DNA of 64,000 nucleotides from Paracidovorax wautersii (GCF_031453675.1 NZ_JAVIZX010000001.1:744001-808000), one strand, 5' to 3'. Positions 1-10,081 are shown, numbered from the stretch's first letter. The notes: a model not told the origin generated them from the sequence alone. Numbers and translations are program-made.

Positions 1-347
1 CCCAGAACCGCCACACCCCAGAGAGACCACTGCTTCTGCACGCGGTTGAAGTGCTCCACGCTCTCCCATTCGCGGTTGCGCCAGGCCCACTCGCGGCCCT
101 TGACCCCGAGCACGACCGCGACGATGAAGCCCACCCAGGGAATCAGCGCCAGCAGACCGATCCAGGTGCGGTTACCGATGGCCCACACCCAGCTGAGGAG
201 AAACGCGCCCCACGACCACCCTGCCACCCCGGGCGGCAAAGAGGCGTCTTCGCGCTTCACGTAGCGCTGCGGCGCTCCGCAGTGCGGGCAGGCCTGCGCG
301 CCCACTTCCAGGGGTTTGCCGCAACCCCGACAAAATTGATGCCTCAT
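1..347 (-). CDS. Zinc-ribbon inner-membrane protein, partial at window edge
   Basis: The reading frame starts at an ATG (345-347) and runs off the left edge of the window, so the C-terminus is missing. The N-terminus has a four-cysteine zinc ribbon (CRGCGK at about residues 6-11, CPHCGA at about 20-25). A hydrophobic stretch with many Trp residues follows (about residues 45-85), then a soluble WAWRNREWESVEHFNRVQ segment. This layout is common in small bacterial membrane proteins of unknown function. The gene lies 16 bp downstream of a damaged paralogue with the same ribbon, so the two look like a tandem duplication in one transcript. The function is not known. Confidence 0.7.
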   Translation of the reverse strand, partial: MRHQFCRGCGKPLEVGAQACPHCGAPQRYVKREDASLPPGVAGWSWGAFLLSWVWAIGNRTWIGLLALIPWVGFIVAVVLGVKGREWAWRNREWESVEHFNRVQKQWSLWGVAVL

Positions 348-363
348 CGTCGGTACTCCTGCC

Positions 364-834
364 TCAGGCCAGCGTGCCGAGCAACGCGGCGGCGAAGCAC
401 ACCACCCAGACGATGAAATAGGCCGGGGGCTGGTGCCCCAGCAGCGCAGCTCGCTTGAAGAGGTAGACCGGAACCAGGAATGCAGAGCCCAGGCGCTGGG
501 TATCGACACCAGCCTTCGCCAAGCGCTTTTCATCGGTGACGCACAGCCCAATGTTCAGCAGCAGCGGGACCCAGAAGTAGCGCCCGCTGCCCAGCGCCGT
601 CTCCGCCGCGTAGGCGGTGGCATGCAAGGCATGGGCAAGGACCCATGCCAACGCCTTGCCGATCAGCGGCGCGAAAGCCAGTGTCCAAACCACTGCATCC
701 CCATGTGCCGCAGCCTTTGCTCCGGCCGAGCCCGGTCGTCCGTCCTCGTGGCCCTGGAACGCCCCGCAGTGCGGGCACGCGCTCGCGCTGTCATGGATTT
801 ACTTGCCGCACCCGCGGCAAAACACCATCGCCAT
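364..834 (-). pseudogene. Zinc-ribbon membrane protein interrupted by in-frame TAA
   Basis: Read from ATG 834, the frame gives MAMVFCRGCGK, then a TAA stop at 799-801, then continues in the same frame as IHDSASACPHCGA and a hydrophobic protein ending at 364. The second half of the zinc ribbon lies after the stop, so the frame was once one gene of about 156 codons. The stop stands where related ribbons usually carry Glu or Gln (CGKEI/CGKQI), so a single G-to-T or C-to-T change explains it. A GTG at 691-693 could still give a 109-residue membrane protein without the ribbon. A base-calling error cannot be excluded. The gene is a paralogue of the one directly downstream. Confidence 0.7.
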
Positions 835-1038
835 TTCCCACCTCCCTCTTGTTGTGAAACCTTCGCCCTTCGGTGCAACACACCCGTACCACTGCGGCAC
901 CGAGCCCAGCGCCATGGCCTACAGGCAGCTTCGCCGCCCGCCTGCCGCCCGATGCCGCACTGCGTTCAGGATGCGCAGGCAGCCACGCACTCAGGGATGT
1001 CGCCCTGAATTCATCCGAAAAGGGACATTTTTTGTCAA

Positions 1039-1057
1039 CTGTAATGGATTTTTACAG
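1039..1057. promoter_or_regulatory. Inverted repeat upstream of HTH gene, possible operator
   Basis: CTGTAA and TTACAG form a perfect 6-bp inverted repeat separated by 7 bp (TGGATTT). The site is in an AT-rich patch ending 27 bp before the ATG of the small HTH protein at 1085. Size and position fit an autoregulatory operator; this is an inference. Confidence 0.35.
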
Positions 1058-1084
1058 CGAGTTCCGTTGCCCACTCCGACGCCT

Positions 1085-1498
1085 ATGAACGAAAAGCAGG
1101 AGTTCAGCCAACGGTTGCGGTCCGCCATGGAGGCCCAGCGACTGGCCCCGAGCGCGGCCGTGCTGGAACGCGAATTCAATTTGCGCTGGTCAGGCAACCC
1201 CATCCGCCGCCAAGCCGCGTGGAAGTGGCTCAACGGCGAGGCCATTCCCACGCAGGACAAGCTCCAGGAGCTGTCGCGCTGGCTGAAGGTGGAGCCGCAT
1301 CAGCTGCGCTTCGGCGATCAAGTGCTGAGACACCTGCGGGTCGAACAGAAACGCTGGGACGAAGGCGTCGGCTATGTGGAGCGCGAGACCTTCGACGCCT
1401 TCCTGCAATTGCCTGCGCCGCAGCGCAAGCTGATCCGCGAGGTCATCCTGACCTTTGCCCAAGTGCACCGTAACGCGGACGGCAAGGACGAGTCCTAG
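1085..1498 (+). CDS. Small HTH (Cro/C1-like) transcriptional regulator
   Basis: This 137-residue protein has an N-terminal helix-turn-helix region of the phage-repressor type: SQRLRSAMEAQRL, a helix ending in VLEREFNLRW, then RRQAAWKWLNGEAIPTQDKL, which resembles the recognition helix and the following turn. The pattern is shared by many small beta-proteobacterial regulators that hold WL.GE.IP after the recognition helix. The C-terminal half (about residues 80-130) is charged and has no domain I recognise. The ATG at 1085 was chosen because upstream sequence in frame is low-complexity and lacks conservation features. No clear ribosome binding site is visible. An inverted repeat at 1039-1057 may be its own operator. 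Target genes are unknown. Confidence 0.6.
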   Translation: MNEKQEFSQRLRSAMEAQRLAPSAAVLEREFNLRWSGNPIRRQAAWKWLNGEAIPTQDKLQELSRWLKVEPHQLRFGDQVLRHLRVEQKRWDEGVGYVERETFDAFLQLPAPQRKLIREVILTFAQVHRNADGKDES

Positions 1499-1606
1499 GG
1501 CTCGCACCTTTGCGCACGCGCGCCAAGCCAGCGCCCCCTTTGCCCGCGGCGGCACGACCAGAGACGCCATCCGCATCGTCCCGCGTCTTCCACCGGGCAT
1601 CCATCA

Positions 1607-1638
1607 AATTGCACGCAATTCAATTTTGCGCAATAATT
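1607..1638. promoter_or_regulatory. Palindromic operator region of ohrR (probable OhrR site)
   Basis: Just before the ohrR start is an AT-rich block with two palindromes: AATTG-CACG-CAATT (1607-1620) and TTGCGCAA (1626-1633). OhrR proteins are known to bind AT-rich palindromes overlapping their own promoter and to be released by organic peroxides. Placement 7-38 bp before the ATG fits autorepression. Binding itself is an inference. Confidence 0.5.
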
Positions 1639-1644
1639 CACCCC

Positions 1645-2115
1645 ATGCCCCGCACCAGCGCCCTGTCCGCCACATCCAGTCCCGCCGCCCTGCTGCTGGA
1701 CAACCAGGTCTGCTTTGCACTGTATTCGGCGTCGCTGGCCATGACCAAGCTCTACAAGCCGCTGCTGGACGGCATCGGGCTGACGTATCCGCAGTACGTG
1801 GTGATGCTGGCCCTGTGGGAGCGCGACGGCACGACCGTGTCCGAACTGGGCGGCCGCCTGTTCCTCGACTCCGGCACGCTCACGCCGCTGCTCAAGCGGC
1901 TGGAGTCGGCCGGCCTGCTGGCACGCCTGCGCGACGCGGAGGACGAGCGCCGCGTGCGCATCACGCTCACCACCGCCGGCCGCGCGCTGCGCAGCCAGGC
2001 CGAGGCCATTCCGGCCTGCGTGCTGGAAAGCTCTCAGTGCTCGGTGCCGCAACTCCAGGCGCTGACGCGCGAACTCGCCGACCTGCGCAACCGCATCACC
2101 CAGCGGCCCGGCTGA
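1645..2115 (+). CDS. ohrR: Organic hydroperoxide-sensing MarR-family repressor OhrR
   Basis: This 156-residue MarR-type winged-helix protein lies 69 bp upstream of ohr. The redox cysteine region [12 protein letters not shown] places Cys23 at the position of the peroxide-sensing cysteine of OhrR. Two further cysteines, Cys125 and Cys132, sit near the C-terminus, as in the two-cysteine Xanthomonas-type OhrR that forms an intersubunit disulfide. The winged helix is visible as [20 protein letters not shown] followed by the wing [13 protein letters not shown]. In the family, reduced OhrR represses ohr; oxidation by organic hydroperoxide releases DNA. The ATG at 1645 was chosen over an upstream extension because the operator palindromes lie directly before it and the protein then has the usual family length. 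Confidence 0.9.
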   Translation: MPRTSALSATSSPAALLLDNQVCFALYSASLAMTKLYKPLLDGIGLTYPQYVVMLALWERDGTTVSELGGRLFLDSGTLTPLLKRLESAGLLARLRDAEDERRVRITLTTAGRALRSQAEAIPACVLESSQCSVPQLQALTRELADLRNRITQRPG

Positions 2116-2184
2116 TCCCGGACCGCACTTTTCCCCGGCCTCCGTGCCTCTTTTCGTTCATCTCCCACCGCAAAGGAAGTCACC

Positions 2185-2601
2185 ATGACCACGCTCGACA
2201 AAGTTCTGTACACCGCCCGCGCCCACACCACCGGCGGCCGCGATGGCGCCTCGCGCACCGACGACGGCCGCCTGGACGTGAAGCTGTCTTCGCCCGGCAC
2301 GAGCGGCACGGGCACCAACCCCGAGCAGCTCTTCGCTGCGGGCTACTCGGCCTGCTTCATCGGCGCGCTGAAGGCGGTGGGCGGCAAGATCGGCATCGCC
2401 GTGCCGCAGGATGTGTCGGTGGACGCCGAAGTGGACCTGGGCCCCATCCCCAACGCCTACGGCATCGCCGCGCGCCTGAAGGTCAGCCTGCCCGGCCTGG
2501 ACAAGGAAAAGGCCCAGCAATTGGTGGACGCCGCCCACCAGGTGTGCCCCTACTCCAACGCCACGCGCGGCAACATCGATGTGACGATCACGCTGGCCTG
2601 A
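2185..2601 (+). CDS. ohr: Organic hydroperoxide resistance protein Ohr
   Basis: Ohr is a cytoplasmic thiol peroxidase that reduces organic and fatty-acid hydroperoxides, using dihydrolipoyl groups in characterised members. The 138-residue length is normal. The catalytic set is complete: Arg19 (TTGGRDG), Glu47 (NPEQLFAAG), peroxidatic Cys57 (GYSACF) and resolving Cys121 (QVCPYSNATRGN). A good ribosome binding site (AAGGAAG) precedes the ATG. The gene follows its repressor ohrR on the same strand and is followed by a rho-independent terminator, so expression should be induced by organic peroxides. Confidence 0.95.
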   Translation: MTTLDKVLYTARAHTTGGRDGASRTDDGRLDVKLSSPGTSGTGTNPEQLFAAGYSACFIGALKAVGGKIGIAVPQDVSVDAEVDLGPIPNAYGIAARLKVSLPGLDKEKAQQLVDAAHQVCPYSNATRGNIDVTITLA

Positions 2602-2643
2602 TCCTTCGGGCTCCGCCGCCGCGCAGAGCCCCCGGATCACCGA

Positions 2644-2681
2644 GCCGCCACCGCCTCGAAACGGGCGCTGGCGGCTTTTTT
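2644..2681 (+). terminator. Rho-independent terminator after ohr
   Basis: GCCGCCA and TGGCGGC form the base of a GC-rich stem and are followed by a run of six T residues (2676-2681). It lies 43 bp after the ohr stop. The remaining bases to the next gene at 2902 are GC-rich with no further structure that I can name. Confidence 0.75.
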
Positions 2682-2901
2682 GCGTCCTGCGGCCCACCCG
2701 ACGGGCACGCTGCGGCGATTGCCCCAATAATGGGCGGCTGGGCGCCAGACCGCAGGCCGCCCTGGCACCGCCCACCGGCCGTGCCGCCCGTGCAGCCCCA
2801 CGCCGCGCCCATCCGGCACGCGCCGCAAGACCGCCTTCAGCCAGCCGGCGCTTGGCCGATTTGGCAAGCCCCGCCCGACGCCCGCCCGAATCCACACCGC
2901 C

Positions 2902-3660
2902 ATGAAGTTCGCCCTGCTGTCCGACATCCACGCCAACCGGCAGGCGCTCGACGCTTGCCTTGCGCACGCGCGCAGCCAGGCCGTGGACCAGTTCGCCCTG
3001 CTCGGCGACATGGTGGGCTACGGCGCCGAGCCGGCCGCCGTGGTGGAGCAGGCCATGCGGCTGGCCAGCGACGGCGCCCTGTGCGTGCTGGGCAACCACG
3101 ACGCAGCGGCGCTCGAGCCGCCCAGCGCCGCACAGAGCCTGGGCGACCAGAGTTCGCAATGGACGCACCTGCAGCTCGGCGCCACGCACCGCGCCTTTCT
3201 CGCCGGCCTGCCGCTGACCGCGCGGCTGGGCGCCAGCGCCCTGCTGGTGCACGCCAGCGCCGACCACCCGGCCCGCTGGCACTATGTGACCGATGCCAAC
3301 GCCGCCGAGCGCAGCATGGCCGCCGCCGCACTGATGGACCCGGCCATCCGCTACGTGTTCTGCGGCCATGTGCACGAACAGGCGCTGTATTTCCTGACGC
3401 CCACCGCCAAGCTCATGCGCTTCACGCCCGAGCCCGGCGTGCCGGTGCCCGTGCCGCCGCACCGGCAATGGCTGGTGATCGCCGGATCGGTGGGCCAGCC
3501 CCGCGACGGCGATGCCCGTGCCATGTATGCCGTGTTCGACAGCGGCGCCGCCACCATCACCTTCCACCGCGTGCCCTACGACCAGGCCGCCGCGGCTGCC
3601 GCCGTGCGGGCCACACCCCTGCCCGCCTTCTTCGCCGACCGGCTGGAGGTCGGCCGCTGA
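2902..3660 (+). CDS. Calcineurin-like metallophosphoesterase
   Basis: This 252-residue protein of the YfcE/MJ0936-like branch carries the full metal-binding motif series of the superfamily in order: DIH (about residue 8), GDMVGYG (about 35), GNHD (about 64), VHAS (about 115) and GHVH (about 154). Such enzymes are two-metal hydrolases of phosphodiesters or phosphomonoesters, and the substrate cannot be read from sequence. The ATG at 2902 begins MKFALLSDIHAN, the normal family start. It lies 61 bp upstream of a Ser/Thr kinase-universal stress fusion on the same strand, so it could act as the phosphatase partner of that kinase; this is an inference from context. Confidence 0.85.
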   Translation: MKFALLSDIHANRQALDACLAHARSQAVDQFALLGDMVGYGAEPAAVVEQAMRLASDGALCVLGNHDAAALEPPSAAQSLGDQSSQWTHLQLGATHRAFLAGLPLTARLGASALLVHASADHPARWHYVTDANAAERSMAAAALMDPAIRYVFCGHVHEQALYFLTPTAKLMRFTPEPGVPVPVPPHRQWLVIAGSVGQPRDGDARAMYAVFDSGAATITFHRVPYDQAAAAAAVRATPLPAFFADRLEVGR

Positions 3661-3721
3661 GCGCGCCCGGCCTCGCTCCACCGCCCCTGGCGCTCCCCTC
3701 CTCTCCATTCCGCGCATTCCC

Positions 3722-5137
3722 ATGAAACTGCTGGCGCCCGGCACCCTGGTGGACGGCTTCGTCGTGCACGAGTGCATCCACGCCGGCGGCATGGCGCACA
3801 TCTACCGCGTGGCCTGCCAGGACGCGGCCCAGGACCCGGGCTTTCCGCTCGCCATGAAGGTGCCGCGCATGACGGCCGGCGACGGCGCCGAGAACATCGT
3901 CAGTTTCGAGATCGAACTGCAGATCCTGCCTGCGCTCAGCGGCAGCCACGTGCCGCGCTTCGTCGCGGCGGGGGACCTGGCCCGCATGCCCTATCTGGTG
4001 ATGGAGTACGTGGAGGGCCACACGCTGCAGCATTGGCTCGACCAGGCCCAGCGCCCGGACGCCGAAACCCTCGCGCGGCTGGGCGCGGCCATGGCGCTGG
4101 CAGCGCACAGCCTGCACCAGCAGAACGTCTGCCACCTGGACCTCAAGCCTGCCAACGTGCTGGTGCGGCCGGACGGCAGCGTGGTGCTGCTCGACTTCGG
4201 CCTCTCGTGCCACGCGCACTACCCCGATCTGCTGGCCGAGGAAATGCGCGAGGCCGTCGGCTCCCCCGCCTGGATCGCCCCCGAGCAGGTGGTGGGCGTG
4301 CGCGGCGACCTGCGCAGCGACCTGTTCGCCATCGGCGTGATCCTGTACGAGCTGGCCACCGGCGAGCTGCCCTTCGGCGCGCCCACCACCAAGGGCGGCT
4401 TGCGCCAGCGCCTGTGGATGACGCCCGCCCCGCCGCGCCAGCACCGGCCCGACCTGCCCGCGTGGCTGCAGGAGGCCATCCTGCGCTGCCTGGAGCCCGA
4501 GGCCGCGCAGCGCTACCCCAGCGCCGCGCACCTGGCCTTCGACCTGGCGCACCCGGAGCAGATTCCCGTCACCGAGCGCGGCCAGCGCCTGCGCGGACCG
4601 GGTCTGCGGGTGCACTTCAAGCGCTGGATCAAGGCCGCGGGCATGCACTACCAGCCCAGCCCGCTGCCCGCACGCCAGATCGAGGACGTGCCCATCCTGA
4701 TGGTGGCCGTGCCGCACGACCATGCGACCGATGCCACGCTGCAGTCGCTGCGCCAGGCCGTGGCGCGCTCGCTGGGCATCCGGCCCGGCGCGCGGCTGGC
4801 CTGCGTGACGGTGATCTCGCCCTCGGCCAGCAGCGCCAGCGACCCGGACCGCAGCGAGACCACGCTGCAGCGCCTGCACCTGGTGCGGCTCAAGCAATGG
4901 GCGGCCGGGCTCGACCTGACGGGCCACAGCGCCAGCTACCACGTGATCGAAGCCAGCGACGTGGCCCAGGCGCTGGTGCGCTACGCCCAGGGCAACCGCG
5001 TCAGCATGATCATCGTGGGCGCAGCCACGCACGGCCTGCAGCTGCAGCGCTTCATCGATACCGTGCCCATCCGCGTGGCGCGCGACGCGCCGTGCACCGT
5101 CATCCTCGTCAAGCAACCGGTGGCGGTGGACGACTGA
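3722..5137 (+). CDS. Ser/Thr protein kinase fused to a universal stress (UspA) domain
   Basis: This 471-residue protein has two parts. Residues about 10-285 form a Hanks-type kinase: ATP-binding Lys46 (AMKVPR), catalytic Asp140 in HLDLKPANV, metal-binding Asp158 in DFG, and the APE-like IAPEQ. All catalytic residues appear intact. Residues about 325-465 form a UspA-like nucleotide-binding fold (ILMVAVPHD at its start, IIVGAATHG near its end), although the full G-2x-G-9x-G-S/T signature is not clear. There is no transmembrane segment, so it is probably cytoplasmic. It probably links a stress ligand to protein phosphorylation. Neighbours are a metallophosphoesterase upstream and an SrkA-type kinase 52 bp downstream. 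The start MKLLAPGTLVDGF gives a normal kinase N-terminus. Confidence 0.85.
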   Translation: MKLLAPGTLVDGFVVHECIHAGGMAHIYRVACQDAAQDPGFPLAMKVPRMTAGDGAENIVSFEIELQILPALSGSHVPRFVAAGDLARMPYLVMEYVEGHTLQHWLDQAQRPDAETLARLGAAMALAAHSLHQQNVCHLDLKPANVLVRPDGSVVLLDFGLSCHAHYPDLLAEEMREAVGSPAWIAPEQVVGVRGDLRSDLFAIGVILYELATGELPFGAPTTKGGLRQRLWMTPAPPRQHRPDLPAWLQEAILRCLEPEAAQRYPSAAHLAFDLAHPEQIPVTERGQRLRGPGLRVHFKRWIKAAGMHYQPSPLPARQIEDVPILMVAVPHDHATDATLQSLRQAVARSLGIRPGARLACVTVISPSASSASDPDRSETTLQRLHLVRLKQWAAGLDLTGHSASYHVIEASDVAQALVRYAQGNRVSMIIVGAATHGLQLQRFIDTVPIRVARDAPCTVILVKQPVAVDD

Positions 5138-5189
5138 AGCGCAGCGGGCGCAACGCCGCGGCCTGGGCGGCGTCGCCGACAATGCGCGC

Positions 5190-6257
5190 ATGGATCCAAT
5201 GCCCGGCGGCAACGCCGCTTTACCTTCTTCGTCCTCTTCGCCCACCCACCCGTACGAAAGCCTCACGCCCGACCTGGTGCTGGACGCGCTCGCCAGCGTG
5301 GGCCAATACGGCGACGGCCGGCTGATGGCCCTGGGCTCGTACGAGAACCGCGTCTATCAGGTGTCGCTGGAAGACGGCACGCGCGTGGTCGCCAAGTTCT
5401 ACCGCCCCGGCCGCTGGAGCGAGGCACAGATCGTGGAGGAACACGCCTTCGCCCTGGAGCTGGCCGAGGCCGAGGTGCCCATGGTGGCGCCGCTCGCCAT
5501 CGACGGGCGCACGCTGCACCAGCATGCGGGGTTCGCCTTCTCCATCAGTCCCTGGCGCGGCGGCCGCCGGCCTGAGCTGGACGACTTCGAGGTGCTGGAA
5601 TGGATCGGCCGCTTTCTCGCCCGCATCCACACCGTGGGCGCTGCGCGCCCGTTCCAGCACCGCCCTGCGCTCGATCTGCAGACCTTCGGGCGCGAGCCCT
5701 TCGACGGGCTGCTGGCCGCGCAGATCATTCCGCTGGACCAGCAGTCCGCCTGGCGCAGCGCCTGCGAGAAAGCTCTTGATTTGATAGCTGCAAGCGCTGA
5801 TGGATCAAGCGCTGCAGGCACATTTGGCTTGAACTCTGCACGCCAGCTGCGCCTGCACGGCGACTGCCACCCCGGCAACGTGCTGTGGACGCCGCTGGAC
5901 GAGTACGGCCGCGGCGGCCCGCACTTCGTGGACCTGGACGACGCCCGCACCGGCCCCGCCGTGCAGGACCTGTGGATGCTGCTCTCCGGCGACCGCCGCC
6001 AGCGCACGGTGCAACTGTCCGCCCTGCTGGACGGCTACGAGCAGTTCCGCAGCTTCGACCGCCGCGAGCTGGCGCTTATCGAGCCCCTGCGCACGCTGCG
6101 CCTGATCCACTACAGCGCCTGGCTGGCGCGCCGCTGGGCGGACCCGATCTTCCCGATCAACTTCCCCTGGTTCGGCAGCAGCGACTACTGGCGCGGGCAG
6201 GTGGACATGTTGCACGAGCAGATCGAAGCCATGGGCGAAGAACCGCTCGCCGCATGA
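5190..6257 (+). CDS. srkA: Stress response kinase A (SrkA/YihE family)
   Basis: This 355-residue protein belongs to the aminoglycoside-phosphotransferase-like family. SrkA in E. coli is a cytoplasmic Ser/Thr kinase that protects against envelope and oxidative stress. Visible motifs are GSYENRVYQV near residue 50, the ATP-binding lysine VVAKFYRPGRW, the catalytic LHGDCHPGN and the metal-binding FVDLDDAR. It is somewhat longer than the usual 325-330 residues. The extra length coincides with an in-frame copy of the dispersed repeat (residues about 194-216) between helices of the C-lobe, just before LHGDCHPGN. The start ATG may be 5190 or 5199; no strong ribosome site separates them. It belongs to the kinase/phosphatase stress block. 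Confidence 0.9.
   Translation: MDPMPGGNAALPSSSSSPTHPYESLTPDLVLDALASVGQYGDGRLMALGSYENRVYQVSLEDGTRVVAKFYRPGRWSEAQIVEEHAFALELAEAEVPMVAPLAIDGRTLHQHAGFAFSISPWRGGRRPELDDFEVLEWIGRFLARIHTVGAARPFQHRPALDLQTFGREPFDGLLAAQIIPLDQQSAWRSACEKALDLIAASADGSSAAGTFGLNSARQLRLHGDCHPGNVLWTPLDEYGRGGPHFVDLDDARTGPAVQDLWMLLSGDRRQRTVQLSALLDGYEQFRSFDRRELALIEPLRTLRLIHYSAWLARRWADPIFPINFPWFGSSDYWRGQVDMLHEQIEAMGEEPLAA
5769..5839 (+). repeat. Dispersed palindromic repeat, family 1, inside srkA
   Basis: The segment has the family core (TTGATAGCTGCAAGCGCT, then GATGGATCAAGCGCT, then CATTTGGCTTGAA), matching the intergenic copy at 36030-36090. It is read through in frame as roughly ALDLIAASADGSSAAG. Its lower GC content stands out from the surrounding gene. 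Confidence 0.75.
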
Positions 6258-6312
6258 CAGGCTGACAGCGGAGCTGCCGGCTTGCGGCGCATCCGAACCA
6301 GCCGGGGTTCGG

Positions 6313-6328
6313 CGGGGCTGCCGCCCCG
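6313..6328. terminator. Small GC hairpin between convergent genes
   Basis: CGGGGC-TGCC-GCCCCG lies in the 158-bp gap between the convergent srkA and porin genes. There is no T-run on either side, so it is at most a weak or factor-dependent terminator. Confidence 0.25.
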
Positions 6329-6415
6329 CAGCCGCAGCAGTAGCAGCAGGGGCCCGTCGGCTCGATATCCTGCCTCGGCCGGGTCTGTTCTGAGCCGCCG
6401 AAACCCGCGTGGCGT

Positions 6416-7822
6416 CTAGAACTCCGCGTGCAGGCGCGCCGAGAGCACGTCCACCGGCCCGCGGTCCCGGTTGTAGCCCGGCCGCTGGATGTGCTGGGCT
6501 CCGAGCGACACCGCCGAATGCAGCGTCCCCACAGCGGTCGGCACCGGCGGCATCTCCACGCGGTAAAAGGCTTCCCACACCCGCTCGCTGCCGTAGCGCA
6601 GGGCGCCATCGCCCAGGAACGCACCGTGCCCGCCTGCTGCCAGGTAGCCGCGGTGGCCGTCCGACAGGCCGTTGACCGCCAGCGCCGCGCCCATGCGGTC
6701 GGCCGGGCGGCCCCAGGCCGCGCCGGACCATTGGCCACCGGCGGACCACTGGCGATCGATCTCGGTGAAGGCAAACGTCTCCTGGCGCCCCCCGCTGCGG
6801 CTGGCGCGCACGAAGACGCCGGCATCGGCCCCCAGCGGCACCTCCAGCGTGGCCGCCCAGCCGCGCTTGGTCTGCAGGCGCCGCACGTCACCGACGTCCG
6901 GCACCGCACCAGTGGCGCGCACCTGGGCCAGCGCGTCGTGGAACGCCCCCATCACCGCCCGGTTGCGGAACAGCAGCACCCGGCCGCGCAGGGGTCCCGC
7001 GGGCAGCGCCAGGGGCAGATCGGACTCGACCTCGACCTGGTCCCCGTAATGCCGCCGCCATCCACGGTCCAGCGCGGGGCCGTTGGACTCCCGGGGCTGC
7101 AGCGCGCGACCGCCGCGCACCGTCCACTGCGGCGTGCGGTACTCCAGGATGCCGGCCCAGGTGTAGCCCCGCGCATCGGCCGCGTAGTCCCAGGCGCCCG
7201 GCGCCATGAAAGACCAGTTGAGGAACTGCTCGCGCGGGTCCTTGGCGTAAGGGTTGGGATCGAAATAGTCCAGCAGCGAGAGATTGCCCGCCACCAGCGT
7301 CCAGCGGTTCGCCGTGACGGTGCCGCCCATCTCGTTGAAGTCGGGATCTATGCGCTCGGCCTCGCCCCCGGCATTCCAGCGCTGCAACAGGAACAGCCGC
7401 GCCCGGTAGGCCTTAAGCTGCGCCCCGGACGAACGTGCCAATTCGCCATTGGAGAGCCCGCCCGCACCGGACAGATGGGACAGGGGCACGCCCTGAGCGG
7501 CCTCCGGGTTGAAGTGGATCTGCGCGCCGTCCCAGGCCCGCAGCGCCAGGTCTGCCGTGGCGGTGAACGAATAGGACCGCTCCCGCCCGGGTACCAGGCT
7601 GTTGGGGCCGGTATAGGCAGCGGCGAAGGACGGCTTGCGCTGCCACACGTAGGTGCTCTGCGCATGCAGCGCCAGCGGCGCATCGTCCTGGCCCTGATCG
7701 GCGGTAGGAGTCGCCGCCGCCTGTCCCGCCATCAGGGCGGTGGCGAGGGCAAGCGCAAGAGCAAGGACATCGGCGCGGGGGCGGCGCTGCGCCACGGAAG
7801 AAGGAGCGGCTCGCGTGAACAT
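6416..7822 (-). CDS. OprB-like carbohydrate-selective outer-membrane porin
   Basis: This 468-residue protein has a signal peptide: MFTRAAPSSV, basic residues, then a hydrophobic ALALALATALMAGQAAA ending in an AxA cleavage site. The mature part alternates short hydrophobic strands with turns, holds motifs such as YTWAGILEY, LLDYFDPNPYAKDPREQFLNWSFM and GAWDYAADARGY, and ends with an aromatic residue (HAEF), as outer-membrane beta-barrels do. The FLNWSFM and WDYAADARGYTW region is characteristic of carbohydrate-selective porin (OprB) family members. The substrate cannot be told. It lies downstream of htpG on the same strand but beyond a hairpin, so it is probably transcribed separately. Confidence 0.65.
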   Translation of the reverse strand: MFTRAAPSSVAQRRPRADVLALALALATALMAGQAAATPTADQGQDDAPLALHAQSTYVWQRKPSFAAAYTGPNSLVPGRERSYSFTATADLALRAWDGAQIHFNPEAAQGVPLSHLSGAGGLSNGELARSSGAQLKAYRARLFLLQRWNAGGEAERIDPDFNEMGGTVTANRWTLVAGNLSLLDYFDPNPYAKDPREQFLNWSFMAPGAWDYAADARGYTWAGILEYRTPQWTVRGGRALQPRESNGPALDRGWRRHYGDQVEVESDLPLALPAGPLRGRVLLFRNRAVMGAFHDALAQVRATGAVPDVGDVRRLQTKRGWAATLEVPLGADAGVFVRASRSGGRQETFAFTEIDRQWSAGGQWSGAAWGRPADRMGAALAVNGLSDGHRGYLAAGGHGAFLGDGALRYGSERVWEAFYRVEMPPVPTAVGTLHSAVSLGAQHIQRPGYNRDRGPVDVLSARLHAEF

Positions 7823-7956
7823 GGGCCGGCATTCTGGCTGTGCTCCATGGAGCTTTCGTGTACGTTCTGCCGGTGTGGTGCCAACGCTACGAGACAAACC
7901 GTGCCGGCGCCGGTCCGAGCAGCCGCAGCCCGAATAGCGGAGGACGAAGCGCGGAC

Positions 7957-7986
7957 GGGCTGGCAGGCATGACCACCTGCCAGCCC
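7957..7986 (-). terminator. Hairpin after htpG
   Basis: GGGCTGGCAGG (7957-7967) and CCTGCCAGCCC (7976-7986) form a perfect 11-bp stem with an 8-nt loop, 11 bp past the htpG stop. No T-run follows, so the terminator function is probable rather than certain. Confidence 0.5.
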
Positions 7987-7997
7987 CGCCGCAATGC

Positions 7998-9947
<1,950 letters not shown>

Positions 9948-9996
9948 GGTGATTCGTTCGGAGTCAGGAACCGGATGAAAAAGGGAACGCCCCGCC

Positions 9997-10027
9997 AGTT
10001 AGGGGCCAGCCCGGGATTATCAAGGGG
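9997..10027 (-). promoter_or_regulatory. Sigma-32-like heat-shock promoter of htpG
   Basis: On the minus strand, CCCCTTGATA (10018-10027) resembles the sigma-32 -35 element, and CCCCTAACT (9997-10005) resembles the -10 element CCCCATNT. They are separated by 12 bp, within the sigma-32 range. The -10 lies about 50 bp before the htpG ATG. The gene identity supports the assignment. Confidence 0.6.
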
Positions 10028-10081
10028 CCGCAGGGCGCCGCCCCTCGGCCATGCCGGCGCGCCCCGAAGGCCCGGCCCTGG

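Noticed and set aside
1455-3725. Long plus-strand frame spanning ohrR, ohr and the phosphoesterase
   Set aside because: It overlaps three clear genes in another frame. Its product is low-complexity.
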